Positions 52,260-61,052 of a stretch of 64,000 nucleotides of DNA are shown piece by piece. Origin of the DNA: Streptomyces sp. A0642. GTDB lineage: Bacteria; Actinomycetota; Actinomycetes; Streptomycetales; Streptomycetaceae. The stretch lies in NCBI RefSeq assembly GCF_004795105.1, contig NZ_SSBL01000005.1, positions 248,001 to 312,000 of the forward strand, read 5' to 3'. The position numbers and the translations under genes were made by a program. Each line of letters opens with the position of its first letter. Position 1 is the first letter of the stretch. The notes beneath the pieces were generated by a model, which was given only the letters and a program-made list of their open reading frames with translations, did not search any database and was not told where the DNA came from.

Positions 52260-52907
52260 ATGGACATCAAGCCCCGCCCCGCAGGACCGCGCGCCGAGGC
52301 CAAGCGGCGGGCCATCCTGAAAGCGGCCCGCGAGGCGTTCCTCCGGGACGGGTTCGGCGTGGCCATGGACGCCATCGCCGCCGGAGCGGGCGTCTCGAAG
52401 GTCACCGTCTACAACCACTTCGCCAGCAAGGAAGCGCTGTTCACCGCCGTGGTCGCGGGGGCGCTCGACGAGCCGCTCGACGGCGCGTCGGCGACGGCGC
52501 TCGCCGCCCTCGCCGACGCACCCGATCTGCGGGCAGCGTTCGTCGACGCGGCCAGGACCTGGGTGGCGGCCGTCCGGGGCAACGCCGATGTCATCGCCCT
52601 GCGCAATCTGGTGGCCGCCGAGCTGCACCGCTTCCCGGAGCTCGCGCGGGCCTGGCAGGACCACGGCCCCGAGGGTCACCACCCCGCCGTGGCCGAAGCC
52701 CTGCGCGATCTGGCCGGCTGCGGCCGGCTGGTCGTCCCCGACCTGGAGACGGCGATCATCCAGCTGTACGCGCTGCTGGTCTTCCCGCACCTGGTCTTCG
52801 GCTCGTACGGGACGACGATCGACGACGACGCCACCGAGCGGCTGATCACGCACGGGGTGGACATGTTCCTGGCCTATTACGCCGCGCCGGTACCGCCCGC
52901 CGCGTAG
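52260..52907 (+). CDS. TetR-family repressor
   Basis: 215 residues. AILKAAREAFLRDGFGVAMD with GAGVSKVTVYNHFASKEALF is the TetR helix-turn-helix; the rest is the ligand and dimer domain. No ribosome site precedes the ATG, and TAGCAT lies just seven bases before it, so the mRNA may be leaderless. It overlaps the convergent AraC gene by 31 bases. It likely represses the divergent DHA2 pump. Confidence 0.92.
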   Translation: MDIKPRPAGPRAEAKRRAILKAAREAFLRDGFGVAMDAIAAGAGVSKVTVYNHFASKEALFTAVVAGALDEPLDGASATALAALADAPDLRAAFVDAARTWVAAVRGNADVIALRNLVAAELHRFPELARAWQDHGPEGHHPAVAEALRDLAGCGRLVVPDLETAIIQLYALLVFPHLVFGSYGTTIDDDATERLITHGVDMFLAYYAAPVPPAA

Positions 52908-53638
52908 GAGCCGGGCGTGGTGCCGAACGCGTGCCGGAACGACTGGATGAACGCGCTCGGCCCGCTGTAGCCGCACGCCGCCGCGACGGCGGTGACCGAG
53001 CCGCCCGACGCCAGCAGCGTCAGCGCGTGGTGCAGCCGCAGCTGGGTGCGCCACTGCGGGAACGACATACCGGTCTCGGCGCGGAACAGCCGTGACAGGG
53101 TGCGGGACGCCGAGCCGACGGCGGCGCCCAGCTCGGTGAGGGTGCGCCCGTCGGCGGGGTCGTCCCGCAGGATCCGGGCGATGTCCCGCAGCCGGGCGTC
53201 GGCCGGTGACGGCAGGCAGACCGCGAGCGGCTCGACCCTGCGCAGCTGGTCGAGTGCGACCCGCTCCAGATTGCGCCGCTGCCGCGCGTCCCCGGTCAGC
53301 TCCGTGTCGTCCGTCAGACAGGCCACGACCTCGCGCAGCAGCGGGGTCACGGCCAGCACGGTCGGTCGGTCGAGCCGCAGGGGGTTGTCCCGGGGACCGA
53401 AGGAGAGCGCCCGCAGCTCCGTCGGCCCGAAGGCCAGATGGGCATGGACCACTCCGGCCGGGATCCACACCGCCCGGTGCGGCGGCACGGCCCACACCCC
53501 GAGCGGCGTGGACACCTCCAGCACCCCGCGGGACGGGCAGACGAGCTGGTGCTCCAGATGGTGGTGGCGCTCGATGCGCTCCCGGTGCGCGAGCGGCACC
53601 CGGGCGGGCCCGTGGAGCACGCGGCAGGTTGTCGACAT
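52877..53638 (-). CDS. AraC-family regulator with a cupin N-domain
   Basis: 253 residues. The N-terminal cupin (HHHLEHQLVCPSRGVLEVST, VPPHRAVWIPAGVVHAH) and two C-terminal helix-turn-helix units (LTELGAAVGSASRTLSRLFR; VTAVAAACGYSGPSAFIQSF) are complete. It is divergent from an MFS transporter gene (78 bases) that it probably controls. The 3' end overlaps the TetR gene. Confidence 0.92.
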   Translation of the reverse strand: MSTTCRVLHGPARVPLAHRERIERHHHLEHQLVCPSRGVLEVSTPLGVWAVPPHRAVWIPAGVVHAHLAFGPTELRALSFGPRDNPLRLDRPTVLAVTPLLREVVACLTDDTELTGDARQRRNLERVALDQLRRVEPLAVCLPSPADARLRDIARILRDDPADGRTLTELGAAVGSASRTLSRLFRAETGMSFPQWRTQLRLHHALTLLASGGSVTAVAAACGYSGPSAFIQSFRHAFGTTPGSYAAGGTGAA

Positions 53639-53715
53639 GGGTCGGCAGAATATCGATAGCCCGCTGATCCCCGCAGCCGGAATCCTCGGAGGGACCCCAG
53701 CAAGGAGCCCCTGAG

Positions 53716-54948
53716 ATGACCGGTCCGACGGCCCGACCGACCCCGCCCGCCGACGCCTCGCCCCCGGCCCCGGCCACCTCGCGACGACCGCCGCCCGCGT
53801 CCGCGTGGCGCCGGATGCGGATGTGGGGCGTGGCGCACGCCGCGGACGACCTGTACCAGGGGCTCGTCCCCGCCTGTGTCCCGTACTTCGTGCTGGACCG
53901 CGGTTACAGCTACGTCGCCGCTTCGGGGCTCACCCTCGCGGCGGCGCTGGGCAGTGCGGTTCCGCAGCCCTTCATCGGCATCGCCGTGGACCGCTACCGG
54001 CTGAGCAGGATGGCCCCGGCCGGACTGGCCGTCGCGGGCATCGGCCTGGGCCTGTCCGGGCTGGTCCGGCCGTACGCCGCGGTGTGGCTGCTGATCCTGC
54101 TGTCCGGACTGGGCGTGGCGATGTTCCATCCGGCGGCCGGCAAGGCGGCCCGCGAGGCGGCCGGGGACAGCGCGTCCGCGATGAGCGTCTTCGCCGCGGG
54201 CGGCAGCGTGGGCTTCTTCCTCGCTCCCGTCCTGGCGACGCCGGCCCTCGTCGCGATGGGGGTCGGCGCCACGGCGCTCTTCATCCCGCCGGCCGTCCTG
54301 ATGGCTTTCGTCCTGCTCCGGCACCGCCCCGCCGCGACCGCGGTCCGCGCGGCCGCGCGGGCGGGGCGGGACCGGTGGGGGCCGTTCCTCGTCCTGACCG
54401 GCATCGAGGTGGTGCGGTCGGTGGCGTTCTTCGGCGCGATCACCTTCATCGAACTGTTCTGGATCCGCCATCTGCACTCCGGCCGGGGGCTCGCGGGGGT
54501 GGCGCTCGCCTGCTTCCTCGTCGGCGGGGTGGCCGGGACGCTGCTCGGCGGCCGGATCGCCGACCGGACCGGCATGGTCCGTACGGTCCAGCTCGGCGCC
54601 CTGATGACCGTACCGGCGCTGATCGCCCTGCGGCTGACCCCCGGCACGGTCCTGCCGCTGCTCTTCGCGATCCTGTCGGGGCTGGCCCTGAACATCCCGT
54701 TCGCCGTCCTGGTCAAGCTCGGCCAGGACTACCTGCCGGGCCGCCCCGGCACCGCGGCGGGCGTCACGCTCGGCCTCGCCGTCAGCGTCGGGGGCCTGAT
54801 CGCACCCGCGCTCGGCGCCGCGGCGCAGGCGTACGGCCCGCAGGGCGTGTTCACGATCCTGTGCGCGATCCCGGCCCTCGCCCTCGTGCTCGGCCTGTTC
54901 CTGACGGAGCCGGACGGCCAGGCCTGCTCCCCCCGCCCGCCGGGGTGA
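53716..54948 (+). CDS. MFS transporter (fosmidomycin-resistance-like, 12 helices)
   Basis: 410 residues. A polar, Pro-rich N-tail precedes VAHAADDLYQGLVPACVPYF, and helices follow. GVAMFHPAAGKAAREAAGD and GGRIADRTGMVRTVQLGA are the loops that mark the Fsr-like group of MFS exporters. AAGGAG lies eight bases before the ATG. It is divergent from the AraC regulator. Confidence 0.92.
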   Translation: MTGPTARPTPPADASPPAPATSRRPPPASAWRRMRMWGVAHAADDLYQGLVPACVPYFVLDRGYSYVAASGLTLAAALGSAVPQPFIGIAVDRYRLSRMAPAGLAVAGIGLGLSGLVRPYAAVWLLILLSGLGVAMFHPAAGKAAREAAGDSASAMSVFAAGGSVGFFLAPVLATPALVAMGVGATALFIPPAVLMAFVLLRHRPAATAVRAAARAGRDRWGPFLVLTGIEVVRSVAFFGAITFIELFWIRHLHSGRGLAGVALACFLVGGVAGTLLGGRIADRTGMVRTVQLGALMTVPALIALRLTPGTVLPLLFAILSGLALNIPFAVLVKLGQDYLPGRPGTAAGVTLGLAVSVGGLIAPALGAAAQAYGPQGVFTILCAIPALALVLGLFLTEPDGQACSPRPPG

Positions 54949-55043
54949 ACACGGCGGGCAGGACCGAGCATGCTGTACGGAGCACGGGCGGCGCCCTCGG
55001 GCACCTGGGACGCCCTCAACTTCCGTACACCTAAGGACACCGC

Positions 55044-55529
55044 ATGGCAGCGTCACTCCAACTCGGTCAGTCAGTCCCTGACTTCACGCTGGCGGGAGGC
55101 GTCCTGGAAGAGGGCTCCTTCGAACGCCGCGACTACACGCTCTCCGCCGCGCGCGGCCGCGCCCTCGTCCTCGCCTTCTACCCCGGGGACAACACCGCCG
55201 TGTGCACCCGGCAGCTCTGCTCGTACTCCTCCGGCATGGAGATCTTCGAGGGGCTCGACGCCGAGGTCTGGGGAATCAGTCCACAGGATGTGGACAGCCA
55301 CGAGGCGTTCGCCCGCGGCCATGGGCTGCGCATGCCGCTGCTGGCGGACCCGGACCGGGCGACGGCCCGCGCGTTCGGGGTGGCCGCGCCCGGGATCGGG
55401 GTGCGGCGGGCGGTGTTCCTGATCGACGCCGGCGGGGTGCTGCGCTGGAAGCACGTGGCGCTGCTGGGTGCGACGTTCCAGTCGCTGGACACGCTCGCGG
55501 GCCATCTTTCCGGCATCGGCGGAGCCTAG
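55044..55529 (+). CDS. bcp: Peroxiredoxin of the BCP type
   Basis: 161 residues. GQSVPDFTL opens the thioredoxin-like fold. Peroxidatic Cys54 and resolving Cys59 lie in YPGDNTAVCTRQLC, the atypical two-Cys BCP layout. It reduces hydroperoxides in the cytosol using thioredoxin. AAGGACACCGC precedes the ATG. Confidence 0.93.
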   Translation: MAASLQLGQSVPDFTLAGGVLEEGSFERRDYTLSAARGRALVLAFYPGDNTAVCTRQLCSYSSGMEIFEGLDAEVWGISPQDVDSHEAFARGHGLRMPLLADPDRATARAFGVAAPGIGVRRAVFLIDAGGVLRWKHVALLGATFQSLDTLAGHLSGIGGA

Positions 55530-55633
55530 AAGACTGCCGGGTCCCGGCAGTGTCGGCGCGCCGGCATGTATGGGACCATCCAGCCAGTTCGACGGAAATG
55601 TTCGGGGGGTCCGCAGCCGGGGAGGGCGATCAC

Positions 55634-56143
55634 GTGACCTTGTTTCTCGGTCTCGGCCTTGCGGGAATCGCGCTTCTCGCCCTGTCCCTGATCTTCGACG
55701 GAATCCTCGAAGGACTCTTCGGGGGCTTGCTGGAAGGTCTCTTCGGCGGGCTGGTCTCCCTTCCGGTGGTGGCGGGTTTCCTCTCCATGCTCGGATTCGG
55801 CGGCGCCATCGTGCTCGGCACGACCGGCGCCGGCCCGGTCGCCGCCACGGCCGCCGGGGTGCTCGCGGGGCTGGTCGCGGCCTGGCTGACGCTCAGGTTC
55901 AGCCGGGCGCTGATGCGGGATCAGACCCATGCCACGCCCCGGGACGAGGACCTCATCGGCACCTCCGGTTCCGTGGTCACGGCCATTCCGGCCGACGGCT
56001 ACGGGGAGGTGCTGCTGCGCCTCGGGGGCCAGATCGTGAAGCTCGCGGCGAAGAGCCCGGTACCGGTCGCGCGCGGCGCCGAGGTCTGGGTCGAGGCCAC
56101 GCTCTCCACCACCTCGGTCTCGGTCCGTCCCGTCGAACGCTGA
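55634..56143 (+). CDS. NfeD-like membrane protein
   Basis: 169 residues. Three membrane helices (LGLGLAGIALLALSLIFDG; SLPVVAGFLSMLGFGGAIVL; AATAAGVLAGLVAAWLTLRF) are followed by a C-terminal OB-like domain (GTSGSVVTAIPADGYGEVLL, WVEATLSTTSVSVRPVER). This is the YuaF/NfeD arrangement that pairs with flotillin. GTG at 55634 has GGAGGG seven bases before. The flotillin gene follows 77 bases on. Confidence 0.85.
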   Translation: MTLFLGLGLAGIALLALSLIFDGILEGLFGGLLEGLFGGLVSLPVVAGFLSMLGFGGAIVLGTTGAGPVAATAAGVLAGLVAAWLTLRFSRALMRDQTHATPRDEDLIGTSGSVVTAIPADGYGEVLLRLGGQIVKLAAKSPVPVARGAEVWVEATLSTTSVSVRPVER

Positions 56144-56220
56144 ACCGGCACACCGCCGGCACACCACCGCTCGCCACAGAACTGCCGTCCCCGTCCCGGG
56201 AGGCAGAGGGGGACAGCCTC

Positions 56221-57657
56221 ATGAGTCCAGTCCTGATCGCCATCGTCGGAGTCGTCGTACTCCTCTTCCTGCTCGCCCTCGCCGTCATCACCCGCTACAA
56301 GGTCGCGGGGCCCAGCCAGGCGTTCATCATCACCGGCCGCCGCGGCAAGAAGTCCGTGGACCCGGTGACCGGGCGGGCCAGCATCGACAACAGCGGGCAG
56401 AAGGTCGTCGTCGGCGGCGGCGTCTTCGTCGTGCCCTTCGTCCAGCAGAAGTTCACCCTGGACCTCTCCAGCCGGCACATCCCCGTCGCCGTGCGCGGCG
56501 CCGTCACCCTGCGCGGGGTGAAGTCCCACCTCGAAGGCGTCGCGATCGTCAAGGTCGGCGGCAGCGAGGACGCCATCCGGGCCGCCGCCCAGCGTTTCCT
56601 CCGCCAGCAGGACGGGATCGTCGGCTTCACCCAGGAAGTGCTCTCCGGTGCGCTGCGCGCCATCGTCGGCCGGATGTCGGTCGAGGACATCATCCGCGAC
56701 CGGGCCGCGTTCGCCGGTCAGGTGGCGGAGGAGGCCGAGGCGAGCCTGTCGGGTCAGGGCCTGATCCTGGACGCCTTCCAGATCCAGGACATCACGACCG
56801 AGGGCTCCTACCTCGAGGACCTCGGACGCCCGGAGGCCGCCCGCGCCAAGCAGGAGGCGGACATCGCCGAGGCGAACGCCCGCCGCGCCTCCGAGCAGGC
56901 CCGGCTGAAGGCGGCCGAGGAGATCGCCATCGCCGAGCGGACGTTCAACCTGAAGCAGGCCGAGATCAAGGCCGAGACGGAAGCGGCCGCCGCGCGGGCG
57001 AACGCCGCGGGCCCGCTCGCCGAGGCCGCCCGTCAGCAGGAGGTCCTCCAGGAGCAGGAGAAGGTCGCCGAGCGCCAGGCCGCCCTGACCGACCGTGAGC
57101 TCGACACCAAGGTCCGCAAGCCCGCCGACGCCGCGCGCTACCAGGCCGAGCAGGAGGCGGAGGCCCGGCGCATCGCCCAGGTCAAGGAGGCCGAGGCGGA
57201 CGCCGAGCGCTCCCGGCTGACCGGTCAGGGCGAGAAACTGCACCGCTCCGCGCTCGCCGACGCCGTCCGTATCGAGGGCGAGGCCGAGGCGGCCGCCATC
57301 GCCGCGCGGGGCGCCGCGGAGGCCGAAGCCATGCGGAAGAAGGCCGACGCCTTCCAGCAGTACGGCGACGCGGCCGTCCTGCAGATGCTCATCGAGGTGC
57401 TCCCACAGGTCGTCGCGAAGGCGGCCGAGCCGCTGAGCGCGATCGACAAGATGACCGTCATCTCGACGGACGGCGCCAGCCGGCTGTCGCGCACGGTCAC
57501 GGACAACGTCGCGCAGGGCATGGAACTCCTCAGCTCCACCACGGGGGTCGACCTCGCCGCGCTGCTGCGCAGCCTCAAGGGCGCGAGCCCTCAGCCTGAG
57601 GTCCCGGCCCAGCACGAAGCGGCCGCGCCGAACGGAAAGATCGAGATCGGCGACTGA
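56221..57657 (+). CDS. floT: Flotillin
   Basis: 478 residues. An N-terminal membrane hairpin (LIAIVGVVVLLFLLALAVIT), an SPFH domain (residues 30-200) and a long Ala/Glu coiled coil with repeats of AEA and EAE (residues 225-380) fit bacterial FloT. It scaffolds membrane microdomains. It lies directly behind the NfeD-like gene, as in many bacteria. A 13-bp hairpin follows. Confidence 0.93.
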   Translation: MSPVLIAIVGVVVLLFLLALAVITRYKVAGPSQAFIITGRRGKKSVDPVTGRASIDNSGQKVVVGGGVFVVPFVQQKFTLDLSSRHIPVAVRGAVTLRGVKSHLEGVAIVKVGGSEDAIRAAAQRFLRQQDGIVGFTQEVLSGALRAIVGRMSVEDIIRDRAAFAGQVAEEAEASLSGQGLILDAFQIQDITTEGSYLEDLGRPEAARAKQEADIAEANARRASEQARLKAAEEIAIAERTFNLKQAEIKAETEAAAARANAAGPLAEAARQQEVLQEQEKVAERQAALTDRELDTKVRKPADAARYQAEQEAEARRIAQVKEAEADAERSRLTGQGEKLHRSALADAVRIEGEAEAAAIAARGAAEAEAMRKKADAFQQYGDAAVLQMLIEVLPQVVAKAAEPLSAIDKMTVISTDGASRLSRTVTDNVAQGMELLSSTTGVDLAALLRSLKGASPQPEVPAQHEAAAPNGKIEIGD

Positions 57658-57675
57658 CTCCGGCCTCCCGCAGCC

Positions 57676-57709
57676 GTGCCCGGCCGGTTCCGCGTCACCG
57701 GCCGGGCAC
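57676..57709 (+). terminator. Terminator after flotillin
   Basis: GTGCCCGGCCGGT pairs perfectly with ACCGGCCGGGCAC around an 8-base loop. Confidence 0.85.
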
Positions 57710-57854
57710 GCGTGTGTGCGGGCCCGGTCCGTGCCGGGAGGGCCGGCCCCGCCCCCGTACGGAAAGGCGGCGGAACCCTCCGGATAGGGTAATGCGAAGC
57801 TAAAGAGTTGACCAAGAACGTCACGGCGCGCGCCGCGCTCCTCGGGAGGAAGCC

Positions 57855-58325
57855 ATGGGAACCCACCGCACCACGCTGCCCGGAGTCGGCGTGCAGTACG
57901 ACTACACCACCGAGTCGGGACAGCACATCTCCGTCGTCGTCCACCACGACGGCCGGCGGTTCATCGGCTTCTACGACCAGGACGATCCCGATTCCTGCCG
58001 GCTCTCCGTCCCCCTGACCCCACAGGAAGCCACCGGGCTCGCCCACCTCATCGACGCGGCGCCGATCGACGCCGTCCGGACCGAGGGCATCGACCTGGTC
58101 ACCGAGCACATCCCGCTCGGTACGCGTTCCCCGTACGGCGGCCGGATGCTCGGGGAGACCCGCGCGCGGACCCGGACGGGGGCCTCGATCGTGGCGGTGC
58201 TGCGGACCCACAGCGCGCATCCGTCACCCGGGCCGGACTTCCGGCTCGCCATCGGGGACACGCTCGTCGTCGTCGGTACGAGGGAGGGCGTCGACACGCT
58301 CTCCGAGATCATTGCGGAGGGCTGA
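57855..58325 (+). CDS. khtT: KhtT-like regulatory subunit of a cation/proton antiporter
   Basis: 156 residues. The N-terminal half has VGVQYDYTTESGQHISVVVH and DPDSCRLSVPLTPQEATGLA. The C-terminal half is a TrkA-C (RCK-C) domain (FRLAIGDTLVVVGTREGVD). It binds nucleotides or cations to gate the partner channel. GGAGGAAGCC precedes the ATG. Its stop is two bases before the antiporter start. Confidence 0.85.
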   Translation: MGTHRTTLPGVGVQYDYTTESGQHISVVVHHDGRRFIGFYDQDDPDSCRLSVPLTPQEATGLAHLIDAAPIDAVRTEGIDLVTEHIPLGTRSPYGGRMLGETRARTRTGASIVAVLRTHSAHPSPGPDFRLAIGDTLVVVGTREGVDTLSEIIAEG

Positions 58326-58327
58326 CC

Positions 58328-59575
58328 GTGCATGACACGACCGCACTTCTGGTGGAGCTCGGCTCCGTCATCCTGGGCCTGGGGATCATCGGCCGGCTCG
58401 CCGGCCGCGTAGGACTCTCGCCCATCCCGCTGTACCTGCTGGCCGGGCTCGCCTTCGGGGAGGGCGGGCTGCTGCCGCTGGGGGCGAGCGAGGAGTTCAC
58501 CGCCGTGGGCGCCGAGATCGGCGTCATCCTGCTGCTCCTTCTGCTGGGGCTCGAGTACAGCGCCTCCGAACTCGTCACCAGCCTCAAGACGCAGTACCCG
58601 TCGGGTGCCGTGGACTTCGTCCTCAACGCGACCCCGGGCGCCGTCGCCGCGCTGCTGCTGGGCTGGGGGCCCGTGGGCGGCGTGGCACTGGGCGGCGTCA
58701 CCTGGATCTCCTCGTCCGGAGTGATCGCCAAGGTCCTCACCGACCTGGGCCGGCTCGGCAACCGGGAGACGCCCGTCATCCTCGGAGTGCTGGTCATCGA
58801 GGACCTGTCGATGGCCGTCTACCTGCCGCTGCTCACCGCGATGCTCGCGGGCGTCGGCTTCGCCGGGGGCAGCATCGCGCTGCTCGTCGCGCTCGGCACC
58901 GTCGGTTTCGTGCTCTACCTCGCGCTGCGGCACGGCCGGCTCATCAGCCGGGCCGTGTCCTCCGACAATCCGGAGATGCTGCTGCTCGTCGTGCTCGGGC
59001 TGACCGTCCTGGTCGCGGGGGTGGCCCAGCAACTGCAGGTGTCGGCGGCCGTCGGCGCCTTCCTCGTCGGCATCGCGCTCTCCGGCGAGGTCGCGGAGGG
59101 GGCGCGCAAACTGCTGACCCCCCTGCGGGACCTCTTCGCCGCCGTCTTCTTCGTGTTCTTCGGCCTCTCCACCGATCCCGCGGAGATCCCGCCGGTGCTC
59201 CTGCCGGCCGCGCTGCTGGCCGTCGTCACCGTCTTCACCAAGATCGCCACCGGCTGGTACGCGGCCCGGCGGGCGGGCATCGGGTCGCGCGGGCGCTGGC
59301 GGGCGGGCGGCACGCTCGTCGCCCGTGGCGAGTTCTCCATCGTCATCGCCGGACTCGCCGTGGCGACGGAGCCCCGGATCGGGCCCATCGCCACCGCGTA
59401 CGTCCTCATCCTGGTCATCGTCGGGCCGCTCACCGCGCGCTGGACCCAGCCGGCGGTCGAGCTGATCCGCAAGTGGCGGGGCGGGGGTGACGGGCCGGCC
59501 GGTACGCCCGGGGCGGCCCCCGCCGAGCGGGCGACCGCTGCCCCGCAGGAGGAGCTGGCCGCGTCCGCGGACTGA
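58328..59575 (+). CDS. khtU: Kef/KhtU-type K+(Na+)/H+ antiporter (CPA2)
   Basis: 415 residues with about 12 helices. LYLLAGLAFGEGGLLPLGAS, the ion-site region GVILLLLLLGLEYS, GVTWISSSGVIAKVLTDLG and VIEDLSMAVYLPLLTAML are the CPA2 signatures. GTG at 58328. It follows the KhtT-like gene as in B. subtilis khtTU. It moves cations across the membrane in exchange for protons. Confidence 0.9.
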   Translation: MHDTTALLVELGSVILGLGIIGRLAGRVGLSPIPLYLLAGLAFGEGGLLPLGASEEFTAVGAEIGVILLLLLLGLEYSASELVTSLKTQYPSGAVDFVLNATPGAVAALLLGWGPVGGVALGGVTWISSSGVIAKVLTDLGRLGNRETPVILGVLVIEDLSMAVYLPLLTAMLAGVGFAGGSIALLVALGTVGFVLYLALRHGRLISRAVSSDNPEMLLLVVLGLTVLVAGVAQQLQVSAAVGAFLVGIALSGEVAEGARKLLTPLRDLFAAVFFVFFGLSTDPAEIPPVLLPAALLAVVTVFTKIATGWYAARRAGIGSRGRWRAGGTLVARGEFSIVIAGLAVATEPRIGPIATAYVLILVIVGPLTARWTQPAVELIRKWRGGGDGPAGTPGAAPAERATAAPQEELAASAD

Positions 59576-59665
59576 CCGGGCGGCACCGTCGAGCTTCGTG
59601 GGGGGCGGCGGCAGCCCGGGGCAGGCGTCCGCGCCCCTCCCGGGGCTGTGCCGCCGTGAGCGCCT

Positions 59666-60313
59666 TCAGTCCTTCCGGGCGAGCAGGTGGATCTCCCGGA
59701 ACTGCCGCCGGTCGGTGGGCTCGGGCTCGCGCACCATCCGGGCCACCTCGGCCAGCCCGGCCGCACGCAGCAGGGCGGCGAGGTGATCGGGCCACCACCG
59801 GTAGGCGCGCGCGACCGCGTGGTCGAAGCCCTGCGACGGGTGCGAAGGGCCCTCGCTGGCGGAGAAGCCGATCAGGAGGTGGCCGCCGGGGGCCAGCACC
59901 CGGTGGAACTCCGCGAGGATCACCGGGAGATCCGGCGGCGGCGTGTGGATGACGGACCACCGTGAGAGGACCCCGCCCAGCACCCCGTCGGCGATGTCCA
60001 GCGCGGCCATGGAGCCCGTGTCGAACCGCAGGCCCGGATGGGCCTGCCGGGCCGTCTCGATCATGGCGGACGAGGCGTCGACGCCGCGCACGGAGAGCCC
60101 CGACGCGGCCAGATGAGCCGTGACGTGGCCGGGCCCGCAGCCCAGGTCCGCGACCTGGCCGTCCCCGCTCGCGCGTACCAGCTCGGCGAAGGCGCTCAGC
60201 ATCGCGCGGTCCAGGGGGCGGTGGCGCAGCTCGTCGCCGAACAGCTGCGCGTAGGTGGGGGCGGCGGCGTCGTAGGCCTCGCGGGTGGCACCGAGGGCAT
60301 CGTGATCGACCAT
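59666..60313 (-). CDS. Class I SAM-dependent methyltransferase
   Basis: 215 residues. The SAM motif is VADLGCGPGHVTAHLA, followed by VRGVDASSAMIETARQAHPG, LDIADGVLGGVLSRWSV and LAPGGHLLIGFSAS. The typical Rossmann order is complete. It is soluble; the substrate is unknown. It lies tail to tail with the antiporter gene. Confidence 0.9.
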   Translation of the reverse strand: MVDHDALGATREAYDAAAPTYAQLFGDELRHRPLDRAMLSAFAELVRASGDGQVADLGCGPGHVTAHLAASGLSVRGVDASSAMIETARQAHPGLRFDTGSMAALDIADGVLGGVLSRWSVIHTPPPDLPVILAEFHRVLAPGGHLLIGFSASEGPSHPSQGFDHAVARAYRWWPDHLAALLRAAGLAEVARMVREPEPTDRRQFREIHLLARKD

Positions 60314-60514
60314 GCTCGCGACGATAGTTCGCGGGGCGGCTGTCGCGGAGAGGGTTCGCAGACGCGAGTGGCGTTGGTGGCAGAAGAGGGGTGAGGGGTG
60401 GAAGTGGCGCGAGCGACCCGGCGCGCCGAGGCCCCGGGACGTGGTGTCGAACCGTCACCGAATCCCCGGAACAACGCCATGACACCCACCTTTTCCCTGT
60501 GCGACGTTTGACCG

Positions 60515-61033
60515 GTGACGCCTGAACCCGCACCCCTGTACGAGCCGCAGCGCCCGCCCCTGCCGACCGGCCTGCGGCGCGTCGCCACCCGGCTGCCCGT
60601 CCACATGTTCCGCGCGGGGCTCGGACCGCTGTTCCGCGGCCGGCTGCTGCTCCTCGTGCACACCGGGCGGACCACGGGCCGCCCCCGGCGGACGGTGATC
60701 GAGGTCGTCGAGTCCGCGACCGTGGACGGCCGCCGGAGCTGGACGGTGGCCTCCGGTTTCGGTCCGGACGCCGACTGGTACCGCAATCTGGTCCGTACGC
60801 CGCACGCCGCCGTGCAGGACGGGCGAAGGTTCCACGCCGTGACGGCGCACCTCCTGCCGGCCGAGGAGGGCGGAGAGGTGATGTCGCGGTACGCGTCCCG
60901 GCATCCCCGGACCGCACGCCGTCTCGCCGGCTTCATGGGGTTAGCCGTCGACGGGAGAACGGTGGACTACCACCGGGTCGGCGAGTCCCTCCCCTTCGTA
61001 CGTCTCGTGGAGGGCACCGGCCCCCGCCGGTGA
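60515..61033 (+). CDS. Deazaflavin (F420)-dependent nitroreductase family protein
   Basis: 172 residues. LLLVHTGRTTGRPRRTVIEV, SWTVASGFGPDADWYRNLVR and TPHAAVQDGRRFHAVTAHLL are the DDN-family motifs for F420 binding. GTG at 60515. Relatives reduce nitro compounds or quinones; here the substrate is open. It is convergent with a DHA2 pump gene. Confidence 0.9.
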   Translation: MTPEPAPLYEPQRPPLPTGLRRVATRLPVHMFRAGLGPLFRGRLLLLVHTGRTTGRPRRTVIEVVESATVDGRRSWTVASGFGPDADWYRNLVRTPHAAVQDGRRFHAVTAHLLPAEEGGEVMSRYASRHPRTARRLAGFMGLAVDGRTVDYHRVGESLPFVRLVEGTGPRR

Positions 61034-61052
61034 ATCCGTGCCACCGGTCGCG

